Source: Capnocytophaga catalasegens (GTDB taxonomy: Bacteria; Bacteroidota; Bacteroidia; Flavobacteriales; Flavobacteriaceae). From it: a stretch of DNA of 39,855 bases. Under the pieces are notes generated by a model, which was not told the origin of the DNA, searched no databases, and was given only the letters and a program-made list of their open reading frames with translations. Position numbers and translations under genes: made by a program. Positions 23,841 through 31,413 of this stretch are shown in pieces. The DNA is taken from contig NZ_BPMA01000022.1 of NCBI RefSeq assembly GCF_026005215.1, forward strand, positions 1 through 39,855, written 5' to 3'. How positions within the stretch are numbered: position 1 is the stretch's first letter; each line of letters starts with the position of its first letter.

Positions 23841-23896
23841 ACCTTTGAAATGGTTTCGCTCCATACCTCACGGCGTTATCTTATAACTTCAAAGGT
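23841..23896. other. Compact three-way-junction inverted repeat
   Basis: A 9-bp perfect outer stem (ACCTTTGAA 23841-23849 with TTCAAAGGT 23888-23896) encloses two small hairpins that start directly at its ends. One is ATGG-7-CCAT (23850-23864). The other is GTTAT-3-ATAAC (23875-23887). Ten unpaired bases lie between the hairpins. The same fold can form in DNA or in RNA of either strand. It lies in the noncoding gap before the DUF6291 gene, with a perfect 14-bp palindrome AATTAACGTTAATT at 23811-23824. Could be an origin element or a structured leader; no family is recognised. Confidence 0.5.
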
Positions 23897-23932
23897 GTTT
23901 ATATATGAAAGATTTAAAAAAGTGTTATCGCT

Positions 23933-24049
23933 TTATATCATTGAAAATAAATGTTGCCCCGCTTTATCTAATTCCGTTTTTGCAAATCCGTACTTATCAA
24001 TATCTTCTTTTCGCTGTTTTATTGTTTTTATCCAATTATCAGTAGTCAT
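23933..24049 (-). CDS. 38-residue protein, unknown
   Basis: ATG at 24049, TAA at 23933. Sequence MTTDNWIKTIKQRKEDIDKYG then KTELDKAGQHLFSMI. It is helical and charged, with clean codon use and the same direction as its neighbours. It starts 22 bases after the helicase-methyltransferase stop, so it may be translated from the same message. Too short to assign. The 169 bases after it hold the three-way-junction element and no other gene. Confidence 0.45.
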   Translation of the reverse strand: MTTDNWIKTIKQRKEDIDKYGFAKTELDKAGQHLFSMI

Positions 24050-24070
24050 TGATAAATGTTTGGTTATCCT

Positions 24071-26593
24071 TTATAATTCGTGTTTTAAAATATCCTCCAA
24101 ATCAAATAATGTTGGTGTGTTTATTTTATATTCTATCGATTTTAAGTAAAAAAGCCCATCATCATAGTATTCTGGATTTAATTCAAAACTGATAGCTTTG
24201 CGTTTGAATTCTAATGCTTTGTAGGCAGTGGAAAACAACCCGCCAAAAGGGTCTAATATCGTATCTCCTTCATTGGTAAATCTGTATATCAGACGTTCTA
24301 TAATATCAAATTGTAAAGGGCAAATATGCTTTTCTTTTTTACGATTCACTTGATTAGCATTTAGGGTGAGCATTCGGTTTATATCGTCCCAAACTAAATT
24401 GCTGTTTGACTGTGGTGGCAAGGTCATAAATAACTTACTTAGTTTGCCCTGAGCTTCTAATTCGTTTGATATTTCCAAATGCTTTTGAAAATCGTAAATG
24501 GTTTGCTTATCGTAATTTTTCCAAGAATTAAAAACGGTTTTCATTTCGGCAATGTTTAATTCTTCGGGCGTTAAAAAACGATTTCCGTTTGATTTCCAAT
24601 AAGCGTGAGCGTCCAACTGCCAACGAGCCAAATCGTATTCTTCTTTGCTTTTTGTTACGGGAATATCGGCGTAAGCGTTGTTATCCTCGGTAGGTGCTTT
24701 TCTGAATAGCAATACATATTCAGGAAGCCCAACGCCCATTTTGGTTGCGTCTTTGCATTGCTCTCCCCAAGTGAGGCGATATGTTTGATTATTTTCACGC
24801 ACTACGTCGGTAGTAATGGTTATTTTCCCAATCAAATAAAATCCGTGCTTTTTGAAGTGAGCTACCGTTTCGCCCGAAAAATCATCAATGGTAGTAAAAC
24901 ACGTTCCGTTTTGGTGCGAATATCGGATTCTGTCCTTTACGTGGATAGCTGCAATTCTTCCAGGATTTAACACTCTTAGCAGATTAGGGGTTAAAAAATC
25001 CATTTGTTTGAAAAATTCATCGTTGCCGTCATTATGCCCGAAATCATTATAATTGTCCGAATATTCGTAATGGTCTCCAAACGGAATAGATGTTAAAATC
25101 ATATCCACTGAATTGTCTGAAAGGCGTTCGGTCGCCACAACACAATCTTGATTCCAAACTTGAGCATTGCCCACTTTATGATGTCGTTCTTTGTTAAAAA
25201 TTTGTCTTTTCATATCTGATGTAATTTTATCGTTATTAAGTCCGTAATTACGTACAAGGTCAATCATTTGGGTTTGTAACTCGATGTGTTTTCGCCATTT
25301 TTCTTTTAATGTTTTTAGTACTTCTTCTTCATTTTGAGTATATAAAATGTAGATATGCACCTCTTTATTTTGTTTAAATCGATAAATACGATGTACTGCC
25401 TGAATGAAATCATTAAATTTGTAATCAATTCCTACGAAAATAGCTCTGTTACAAGCATGTTGGAAGTTGCATCCAGAACCTGCGATTTTGGGTTTTGTAG
25501 CCAAAATTTGATATTTTCCATTGCTGAAATCAATTAGCAAATTTTCTTTCTGCTCGTTGGGTTGCGAACCAAATACACTCTTTACGTTAAAATCTTTAAA
25601 TTTCCTTTCTATTTCTTGTCTCTCACTCTCCAAATGATGCCAAATAATATACCTCTCATTGGGGTTTTCTTGTACAATTTCAAGAGCTTTTTTTACTCGA
25701 ATTTCTATACTTTCTCTCTTTTCCTTTGAAGTTTCCAAAAGACTCTTAGTGGTATTCTTAAAAAGCACAAGATTTCCCTTTTTATCAAAGATAGGTTCAT
25801 CTGATAAGTTTTCTATTAATATCTGGTGAATATGCATTTGTGGCAGGTTGTAGCCATCGTCAGCATATCCCAAATCAGAGGGTTTGTTCAAAAACACCGC
25901 CCAAGTACTTACCCATTTCCAAAACTCATCTTTTTTGTTAGGATATAAAGTAAGTTTGCCCGCCTTTGTGCTATCTCGTTGGAAAAATCGAGTAAGAGCG
26001 TGTCCTCTATCAATTACACCCAAAAACGAAGCATAATTTAAGATTTCGATAAAATCATTTGGTGTTGGGGTAGCCGTAAATACAAACCGATAGGGTACAT
26101 TAGCAAAATGATTTAATATGTAATCCGTGGTTTGTGTTTTTAGATTTCTGATAGCCGAAGCCTCATCAAAGGATACTCCTGCAAATAAACTACTATCAAT
26201 ATCGCCTTTGCGAACACGTTCGTAATTTGTTAGGTAAATTCCGTTATCCTGAATATCTGCCGTTTCGGTGTCGGTGATGTAGTGCATTGGATATGGAACG
26301 CCTATCATTTGAGCATCACGTTTGAACTCTCCTACTACGCCCAAGGGCATGCAGATAAGAAAAGGTTTGTTTTCTTGCTTAATCACTGCGGTTGCTATTT
26401 GCAGTTGCATTACCGTTTTGCCCATTCCGAACGAAGCAAAAACTGCCCTGCGACCTCCTTGCAACGCCCAATGACAGATGTCTTTTTGATGAGGAAGTAG
26501 GTCATTAAACGATGTTTCCTTATCAAAATTAAATCCGAAAGATTGAGCCGATACGGTTTTGTTTTCTAAAAATGTTTTGTAATCGTTATTCAT
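24071..26593 (-). CDS. SF2 helicase fused to DNA methyltransferase
   Basis: 840 residues. Residues ~1-450 form an SF2/Snf2-like helicase: VFASFGMGKTVMQLQIA (Walker A), SFDEASAIRN (DEAx box, here DEAS), FTATPTPNDFIEI (motif III) and the C-terminal QAVHRIYRFKQ (motif VI). From ~470 a beta-class amino-methyltransferase follows: MILTSIPFGDHYEYS in place of the usual TSPPY catalytic motif, and ILDPFGGLFSTAYKALEFKRKAISFELNPEYY (SAM-binding FxG). The motif IV variant S-I-P-F keeps a small-Pro-aromatic core. It probably methylates adenine or cytosine amino groups in phage DNA, possibly coupled to translocation. No nuclease domain is present. The start ATG is 60 bases after the tRNA-like element. Confidence 0.85.
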   Translation of the reverse strand: MNNDYKTFLENKTVSAQSFGFNFDKETSFNDLLPHQKDICHWALQGGRRAVFASFGMGKTVMQLQIATAVIKQENKPFLICMPLGVVGEFKRDAQMIGVPYPMHYITDTETADIQDNGIYLTNYERVRKGDIDSSLFAGVSFDEASAIRNLKTQTTDYILNHFANVPYRFVFTATPTPNDFIEILNYASFLGVIDRGHALTRFFQRDSTKAGKLTLYPNKKDEFWKWVSTWAVFLNKPSDLGYADDGYNLPQMHIHQILIENLSDEPIFDKKGNLVLFKNTTKSLLETSKEKRESIEIRVKKALEIVQENPNERYIIWHHLESERQEIERKFKDFNVKSVFGSQPNEQKENLLIDFSNGKYQILATKPKIAGSGCNFQHACNRAIFVGIDYKFNDFIQAVHRIYRFKQNKEVHIYILYTQNEEEVLKTLKEKWRKHIELQTQMIDLVRNYGLNNDKITSDMKRQIFNKERHHKVGNAQVWNQDCVVATERLSDNSVDMILTSIPFGDHYEYSDNYNDFGHNDGNDEFFKQMDFLTPNLLRVLNPGRIAAIHVKDRIRYSHQNGTCFTTIDDFSGETVAHFKKHGFYLIGKITITTDVVRENNQTYRLTWGEQCKDATKMGVGLPEYVLLFRKAPTEDNNAYADIPVTKSKEEYDLARWQLDAHAYWKSNGNRFLTPEELNIAEMKTVFNSWKNYDKQTIYDFQKHLEISNELEAQGKLSKLFMTLPPQSNSNLVWDDINRMLTLNANQVNRKKEKHICPLQFDIIERLIYRFTNEGDTILDPFGGLFSTAYKALEFKRKAISFELNPEYYDDGLFYLKSIEYKINTPTLFDLEDILKHEL

Positions 26594-26653
26594 TTCTTAT
26601 TGATTTAGGATTTAGGTTTAGTTCCGTACGCTAACTAAATGCTAAATCAGTTT

Positions 26654-26738
26654 GCTACAAGTCGGGAATCGAACCCGATACAGCCCTGATGCTCTTGTAT
26701 CCGTTGTGTAAGGGCGTAAGCATTACACCCCTACGGAT
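26654..26738 (-). ncRNA. tRNA-like structured RNA, mini form
   Basis: On the minus strand, from 5' to 3': a bipartite hairpin ATCCGT/ACGGAT and GTGTAA/TTACAC (26699-26738), then a stem TACAAG/CTTGTA (26694-26699 with 26656-26661; it shares base 26699 with the first hairpin). A canonical T-arm TCGGG-TTCGATT-CCCGA (26662-26678) is contiguous with that stem. Between stem and T-arm only 15 bases exist, with a 3-bp AGC/GCT hairpin, so D and anticodon arms are missing. An alternative 6-bp GATACA/TGTATC pairing is possible. A tRNA T-arm next to an acceptor-like stem is clear; a normal tRNA is not. No CCA is encoded. Confidence 0.5.
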
Positions 26739-26747
26739 TTTAATTAA

Positions 26748-26957
26748 CTAACTAATTTTATAAGTTCTTGTTTCAAAATGAATAGGTGAAATGCGTTCTA
26801 ATTTGCCTTTGTATGCAATTTTCAATACATATTTTATATAAAGTTTTCCCCAAAACAGAATTCTTAATCTATTAAGAAAAGAAGGCTCGTGTCTCTCAAC
26901 ATTAGTGGTTAATGTATAGGTACGGATTATTTTTTTGCGTTTGTTTTTTATAGTCAT
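26748..26957 (-). CDS. Small basic protein, unknown
   Basis: 69 residues, highly basic (MTIKNKRKKIIRTYTLTTN; RLRILFWGKLYIKYVLKIAYKGK). Its central hydrophobic/aromatic stretch (LFWGKLYIKYVL) is amphipathic rather than a clear membrane helix. It follows the DUF4494-like gene by 14 bases and precedes the tRNA-like element. No family recognised. Confidence 0.5.
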   Translation of the reverse strand: MTIKNKRKKIIRTYTLTTNVERHEPSFLNRLRILFWGKLYIKYVLKIAYKGKLERISPIHFETRTYKIS

Positions 26958-26971
26958 AATGCTTTGATATT

Positions 26972-27742
26972 TTAATCCAATACCTCGTTTTTTCTCTCAT
27001 TTTCAAGGTACTTCGTCCAAAAAGAACGTTCTATGATGGCTTCCACATTGAGCTTTTTAGCCGATAGTAATTTCATTGTAAACTGTTCGTCTGTTCCGTA
27101 CTGCTGATAAAAGGCTTCACATAATGCCTTTGCTTCTTCGGCATCGGACGCTTTGACAATGAACTCTTTTTTGTGAGAAACTTGGTCATCTTCAAGTTCA
27201 ATGGTTATTTCAACATCAATTTTGTAATGAAAGGCTTCCTTGTCGTTAGGTTCTGCTTTGGAAAATGAAACCAAATCAACGTAAGACAAGGATTTAACAC
27301 TCACAATGTGAAACACTCCATCATAATTTTGCTCGATGTAGTCGATTGCAATTTCCTGTGCTTGATTTACAGACACAGCCCCTAAATAGAAGTTTTTGTT
27401 TTTGCCAAGCATTTCGGCGGTAACTACCCAAAGTGAGCCTGTTCCATTGGCAAATGTTCCCATTCGTTGTATGTTGGAGACCTCCACTTCCTGAATGTCA
27501 CCACTTTGCAGGAAAAAGTTAATCTCTGAAAGTTCATCACTTCCTAAGAGAGTACCTTTATCCATAATGAGTTCTTTGCGTTCGATATTAACGGCTTCGC
27601 CTGTGTCCTCATCGATAAATTCTTCCTGCCAAGTGCGGAGCAGTCTTTTGGCTAAAAACTTTCCTCTCATCTGCGAAATATCCGATGTCGTGATGATTTC
27701 TTCTTCAAATCGTGGAGTTAGATTTTTTCTTTCTGTGTTCAT
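26972..27742 (-). CDS. DUF4494-like protein of the recombination module
   Basis: 256 residues. The middle and C-terminus resemble DUF4494: LWVVTAEMLGKNKNFYLGAVSVNQAQEIAIDYIEQNYDGVFHIVSVKSLSYVDLVSFS (split here by short turns) and a closing AKKLNVEAIIE. The N-terminal ~90 residues (ISQMRGKFLAKRLLRTWQEEFIDEDTG) are less familiar. The family is restricted to Bacteroidota and its phages; role unknown. It adjoins the 128-residue gene by one base and probably belongs with the SSB/RecT genes upstream. Confidence 0.6.
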   Translation of the reverse strand: MNTERKNLTPRFEEEIITTSDISQMRGKFLAKRLLRTWQEEFIDEDTGEAVNIERKELIMDKGTLLGSDELSEINFFLQSGDIQEVEVSNIQRMGTFANGTGSLWVVTAEMLGKNKNFYLGAVSVNQAQEIAIDYIEQNYDGVFHIVSVKSLSYVDLVSFSKAEPNDKEAFHYKIDVEITIELEDDQVSHKKEFIVKASDAEEAKALCEAFYQQYGTDEQFTMKLLSAKKLNVEAIIERSFWTKYLENERKNEVLD

Positions 27743-27743
27743 T

Positions 27744-28130
27744 TTAATATCCTGTTTTTGCTATTCGTAATTCTTCTTTTGCCATTGAAATAAGTGTTCG
27801 CAAGGCTTCGATTTGATGATAACACGTGCGGTTAATGCGTTCGAGCCAATCCACTACGTATTGTTCCTCTTCAGCGATGGACTTCACAAGTGCATTTTGT
27901 GCCGTTGCCGATAAACAATTCTCTTTGGCTATTTTGATGATGGTTTTGCCAATTTGCGAGGTTACTTTATTGTTATACAACCGCTTGGCATCGGCTAACA
28001 TCTGACCACTTCGAGCCATATATACCGACAAGGCTTTAATACGTTCGGTGTATTCATCAGGATTGTCCGATGTATGAATTTCCAAATACGATTGGATTTC
28101 TTGGGCTTCTTGTTTTAATTTTTCAATCAT
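27744..28130 (-). CDS. Helical protein of the recombination module, unknown
   Basis: 128 residues, entirely helical by pattern: EKLKQEAQEIQSYLEIHTSDN, KALSVYMARSGQMLADAKRLY, AQNALVKSIAEEEQYVVDWL. I have seen this type repeatedly next to SSB and RecT genes in Bacteroidota prophages, but I cannot name it. Its ATG overlaps the stop of the 52-residue membrane gene (ATGATTGA). Confidence 0.55.
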   Translation of the reverse strand: MIEKLKQEAQEIQSYLEIHTSDNPDEYTERIKALSVYMARSGQMLADAKRLYNNKVTSQIGKTIIKIAKENCLSATAQNALVKSIAEEEQYVVDWLERINRTCYHQIEALRTLISMAKEELRIAKTGY

Positions 28131-28281
28131 TTTTGTTTTTCATTCCAATTATGTAGTTAAACATTCCTAATAATAAGTAAAATGTGGCTCTTGGGTAGTC
28201 TTTTTCTACGAGGTAATAAGTCGAAAGGCACATACATGGAATGAATGTTATAAAAGCGATTATTGAAGTGTATTTTCTCAT
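28123..28281 (-). CDS. 52-residue membrane protein
   Basis: ATG at 28281, TGA at 28123, overlapping the next ATG by 8 bases. Two hydrophobic helices are visible: YTSIIAFITFIPCMCLSTYYL, and RATFYLLLGMFNYIIGM, joined by a charged VEKDYP turn and ending in MKNKND. Coupling to the next gene and codon regularity support a real gene. Function unknown; small two-helix proteins in phages include exclusion proteins and holins, but its place in the early operon argues against a holin. Confidence 0.6.
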   Translation of the reverse strand: MRKYTSIIAFITFIPCMCLSTYYLVEKDYPRATFYLLLGMFNYIIGMKNKND

Positions 28282-28313
28282 TTTAAATCGTGTTTAAATG
28301 GTTTTTAAATTGT

Positions 28314-28427
28314 GAAGCGGACAGGATTCGAACCTGTACGGATTGTCCCTTTCTGTTAGCCGTCGCTATCGTACTTGGTAAGTGCGTCCACGCCCTGATT
28401 AGTGTCTACCAATTCCACCACCGCTTC
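28314..28427 (-). tRNA. tRNA-Leu-like RNA with an expanded, rearranged anticodon domain
   Basis: Minus strand. A perfect 7-bp acceptor stem (GAAGCGG at 28421-28427 with CCGCTTC at 28314-28320), a D-arm almost identical to tRNA-Leu (TGGTGGAATTGGTAGACAC) and a perfect T-arm (ACAGG-TTCGAAT-CCTGT, 28321-28337) are plain. Between D-arm and T-arm lie 64 bases instead of about 33 in tRNA-Leu, with several short hairpins (ACTT-ACC-AAGT, TAGC-GACG-GCTA) but no normal 5-bp/7-base anticodon arm. A T-CAG sequence could represent a Leu CAG anticodon. No CCA encoded. It sits between the 52-residue gene and the SSB-like gene. Confidence 0.6.
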
Positions 28428-28439
28428 TTTGCTTTCATA

Positions 28440-28904
28440 TCAAAATGGCAATTCAAGTTCGTCCTCTTGTTGATTTGTTGGTGCGTTGCCGTAATTATCA
28501 AACATTTGCCCCTGTGTGGGTTGTGGCTGTTGGTAATTAGCGGTCTGCGGTTGCTGAAAAGAGTTCGGCACTCCTGCATTAGCCACATTCGTAGTTTGGA
28601 TTAACTCAAAGCTGTAAGCATTTAAGTTTTGTGCGTGCGATTTTTTTGTTTGTTTGGTTTCTTTGTCCTCAAATTCAAAGAAACGTCCGTTAATTCCAAA
28701 AGACACTTTCAAAATGTCCCCAGCGTTGAACGGTTGCAGTTTGTCAATGCTTGAATTTGTTACTTGGAATTTCAATATATTTTCTCTTCTTTCGCCTGTG
28801 TATTGGTCGAACGTGGAACAATCCAAATAAAACTCTTGCACTCGGAAACTATCCGTTTTTTGCTGAATGTCTGATTTTTTTAATAATTTGCCTCTGATTT
28901 CCAT
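28440..28904 (-). CDS. ssDNA-binding protein, DUF3127-type
   Basis: 154 residues from the ATG at 28904 (MEIRGKLLKK, the typical family start). The frame extends 33 bases upstream, but that part is poor in coding character. An OB-like domain (FRVQEFYLDCSTFDQYTGERRENILKF; DILKVSFGINGRFFEFEDK) is followed by a Gln/Pro/Asn-rich linker and an acidic-aromatic tip EDELELPF, the equivalent of the SSB C-terminal peptide that recruits partners. It probably coats phage ssDNA during RecT annealing and replication. Confidence 0.75.
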   Translation of the reverse strand: MEIRGKLLKKSDIQQKTDSFRVQEFYLDCSTFDQYTGERRENILKFQVTNSSIDKLQPFNAGDILKVSFGINGRFFEFEDKETKQTKKSHAQNLNAYSFELIQTTNVANAGVPNSFQQPQTANYQQPQPTQGQMFDNYGNAPTNQQEDELELPF

Positions 28905-28963
28905 TTGTTTTTTTTGTTTAAATGTTAAAAGATTCAAGGTTTTGGGTCAATGTTTGATGTTTG

Positions 28964-29593
28964 CTAATAAAACATCGAACTTTTGTGTAACTCCAAAACT
29001 TGGCTATTTTCGTGAGCATTTGCTCTAATAAAAGCTCGTGCTTGTTGCCAACTCAGGTGTGTTCGTTCGCTTCCGAAGGCGTGGGTAAACGTGCCGTATC
29101 TCTGACTTTCCTCTTGTGCCTCTTGTACTTTCATTTCATCGTAATTGTGTTCGATAGCATACAAATCATATCCTTTTGCCGTGATGCCTTTCAGATGTGC
29201 CGTGTCAGTAATATGAAATATTTTCTTATCATCTTTAAAAATTCGCCAACCACAATTCGGCACGTCGTGATATGCTTTTACGGGCGAGATTCTAAAATCT
29301 CCATAGTCGTAAAGTTTCCCGATTTCCAAAACATCAATGTTTTTAAGGTTTGGCAACTCTTCAACCAGCCAAGAGCAACACGCAATGCGTAAGGTCGGGC
29401 GATGGCTTTGCAATATCTGTAAGGTTCTTAAATTCAAATGGTCGGAATGTTTATGAGTTAAAAGGACGATTTTAATTTCTTTCAGATAAGGTTGCAAAGC
29501 CTTGAATGATACGCCACAATCCACGAGGATTTTTTTATCGTAAATTATGGCGTTGCCACTACTGCCCGAACCGATTACGTTTGCTATTCCCAT
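28964..29593 (-). CDS. Metallo-beta-lactamase-fold hydrolase
   Basis: 209 residues. GSGSSGNA near the start, LLTHKHSDHLNL (the H-x-H-x-DH metal motif, ~55-66), a conserved Asp (HITDTAHLKG) and late histidines (YAIEHNYDE; LELHKSS). The layout matches the exonuclease/phosphodiesterase branch found next to RecT in many phages, where it is thought to supply the nuclease partner of the annealing pair. Its place between the SSB-like protein and RecT supports that role. It overlaps the next upstream gene by 10 bases. Confidence 0.8.
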   Translation of the reverse strand: MGIANVIGSGSSGNAIIYDKKILVDCGVSFKALQPYLKEIKIVLLTHKHSDHLNLRTLQILQSHRPTLRIACCSWLVEELPNLKNIDVLEIGKLYDYGDFRISPVKAYHDVPNCGWRIFKDDKKIFHITDTAHLKGITAKGYDLYAIEHNYDEMKVQEAQEESQRYGTFTHAFGSERTHLSWQQARAFIRANAHENSQVLELHKSSMFY

Positions 29594-29802
29594 TTGTTTT
29601 CTGTTAGATTATAAATACCTCTTGGGAAGAATTTCATTTCGGGCTTTTCTTCATATTGAAAGCCCCACGCTAAGCCAAAGTGTTTTACCATTTCTTCTCT
29701 CGGATTTTCAGCGGTTATCATAACTACGCAATCTTTATCCAAAGTGTATCCGTTAAATCGGTACACGTGCATTTGACAAAAAGTGAAATAGTGTGTTTTC
29801 AT
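29584..29802 (-). CDS. Small protein, unknown
   Basis: 72 residues. It starts MKTHYFTFCQMHVYRFNG, with a VVMITAENPREEMVKHFG segment and an aromatic end (KFFPRGIYNLTENKWE). It lies tightly between RecT and the metallo-beta-lactamase gene, overlapping the latter by 10 bases. No family recognised. Probably part of the recombination operon. Confidence 0.55.
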   Translation of the reverse strand: MKTHYFTFCQMHVYRFNGYTLDKDCVVMITAENPREEMVKHFGLAWGFQYEEKPEMKFFPRGIYNLTENKWE

Positions 29803-29804
29803 TT

Positions 29805-30539
29805 TTACAAGTCTTCAAAATTGATTTGCTTTTGTTGTTGTGGGGCTACTTGTGAGGGTTGCTCCGTTTCTGCGGGATCAGGTTGATTGATAACCTCTTT
29901 ATCAACAACTTCTCTATGAGAAATATCTATAACATTCTGTTGCTCTTCTTGCGTGTACATCGCTCCGAGTTGAGCAGGGAACGCCTCTCGTAATGCCTGA
30001 ACCTTTGCTACCTTTGCAATCATTGTAGCTCTCTTATCATTCCAACTGGACTGTTTTTTGTCATACTCTTCAATATTGACTTTTGCAACAACGGGCTTTA
30101 ATCGGTCTTTTCTATACACTTTTGCCCAAGCTCCTAAAATCTCATCTGTTTTTAGATAAAAATTACCCTCAACTTCGATAACTGCTTCGTTTCGTTTCAA
30201 AATCAAACCCGCTTCCAATCCGTTATATTGTTCGTTGGCTTCGGCACGTTTCATTAACGCCTCTTTACTGACAATCATTTGTGCGGGTGTGCTTCCAAAT
30301 TTGATTAGATAGGCTTCATTCAAAAAAGGATTTAACTTATTGAATTTGCAAATGCTCATAAATTGCATCAAATCTTGGTCGGTAACTGCTCCGTTGCCTT
30401 TGGTCAAATAATCTCTGATAATTTGATACGAAAGTTTTATGTTTTCTCCTGCTACCTCGTACTCTACAACAGGATTTTTTTCTTTTGTTGCTACTGCTGA
30501 TGTGTTTACTTGTGCTTCCATTTTCTTATAAAATTTCAA
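29805..30539 (-). CDS. RecT/Bet-family ssDNA-annealing recombinase
   Basis: 244 residues. Family-like stretches: LSYQIIRDYLTKGNGAVTDQ, LMQFMSICKFNKLNPFLNEA and AYLIKFGSTPAQMIVSKEALMKRAEANEQYNG (split here by short turns), and GLEAGLILKRNEAV, which together mark Bet/RecT proteins. The tail is Gln/Pro-rich and disordered. Start choice: the frame begins at 30539, 14 bases inside the DUF1351 gene; the second Met at 30521 is the alternative. It anneals single strands in phage recombination together with the SSB-like and metallo-beta-lactamase proteins. Confidence 0.85.
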   Translation of the reverse strand: MKFYKKMEAQVNTSAVATKEKNPVVEYEVAGENIKLSYQIIRDYLTKGNGAVTDQDLMQFMSICKFNKLNPFLNEAYLIKFGSTPAQMIVSKEALMKRAEANEQYNGLEAGLILKRNEAVIEVEGNFYLKTDEILGAWAKVYRKDRLKPVVAKVNIEEYDKKQSSWNDKRATMIAKVAKVQALREAFPAQLGAMYTQEEQQNVIDISHREVVDKEVINQPDPAETEQPSQVAPQQQKQINFEDL

Positions 30540-31404
30540 TATTATTACTGATGATAAATTGTTTTAATGCTTTAAGTTGCTCCATTGTGCCTCTGACTTT
30601 GAAACTTGTTTCAACAAGTTCGTTATTTGGATTTTGCTCACTTGAAACTTGATTACTTGGCACTTGCTTAACTTCTTGCGGAGCTTGTAGCACCTCTTTT
30701 TCTTTGGCTTCTTGCTCGGCTTGTAGTTTTGCTTGTCTTTCGGCTTGGACTTGTTTTTCAGCCTCAATTCTTGCCAATTCTCTTTGTTTTGCTTCTTGTC
30801 GTTCTTTGACTATTCGCAAAGAATGATTAGCATCTAAACTTTTTTTGTACTCAAACAAAACTTCACTTTTGTACTCATCGCTTTCGGGAATGCCATTGAT
30901 TAAATCAACGTCATTAACTACTTTTGTGATGAACTCTTCAACTTGTTTTCTGAGTTGATTTTCAGTAACTGAAAGCGTAACATTTAGCCCTAATCTTTCG
31001 TAAGTAACAAAGTCTATTTTTTCGGCTTGGCACAACTCTTCAAAAAAGGCTTTTACCCGCTCGGCTTTTTCTTCTTTGAGTTGGTTCTCGAAAAAGTCGA
31101 TTTTGTCTTTCAAAACCTTATCCGCATTTTGGTAATGTTGAGCTATGAAATTCTTGTAATTGGCTTCAAACTCATTGTAAGGAGCTAAAACACTCTCTTT
31201 AATGAACTTTTTTCGCTCTTCAAAGGCTTTAAACTCTTTATTGAGGTCTGCCCTTGTGTTTTTTGCCGATTGCTTAGTATGCTCTGTGATTACCTGACTT
31301 TCCAAATTCAAATCAGCAATGCGTTTTTGTACTTTTTCGCCCACTTCTTTGATTTTATCGTATGTAATGATTGGGGCTTGTTTTAAAATTATTAATTCGT
31401 TCAT
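30526..31404 (-). CDS. DUF1351-family protein, RecT partner
   Basis: 292 residues. N-terminal part (TYDKIKEVGEKVQKRIADLNLE; NTRADLNKEFKAFEERKKFIKE; APYNEFEANYK) fits DUF1351. It is followed by a long coiled coil and a Gln/Glu/Lys tail (KERQEAKQRELARIEAEKQ) that ends in a small folded part (FKVRGTMEQLKALKQFIISN). DUF1351 genes lie next to RecT in many Gram-positive and Bacteroidota phages. The exact role is unknown. It starts the recombination cluster and overlaps RecT by 14 bases. Confidence 0.75.
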   Translation of the reverse strand: MNELIILKQAPIITYDKIKEVGEKVQKRIADLNLESQVITEHTKQSAKNTRADLNKEFKAFEERKKFIKESVLAPYNEFEANYKNFIAQHYQNADKVLKDKIDFFENQLKEEKAERVKAFFEELCQAEKIDFVTYERLGLNVTLSVTENQLRKQVEEFITKVVNDVDLINGIPESDEYKSEVLFEYKKSLDANHSLRIVKERQEAKQRELARIEAEKQVQAERQAKLQAEQEAKEKEVLQAPQEVKQVPSNQVSSEQNPNNELVETSFKVRGTMEQLKALKQFIISNNIEIL

Positions 31405-31413
31405 TGGTTTTTA

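Noticed and set aside
23841-23896. Hammerhead or twister ribozyme
   Set aside because: A GAAA is present, but the conserved CUGANGA of hammerheads is absent, and I could not place the conserved twister core.
23954-24149. Rightward open frame over the methyltransferase gene end
   Set aside because: Antisense to the 3' end of a well-supported gene and over the 38-residue gene; sequence has no protein character.
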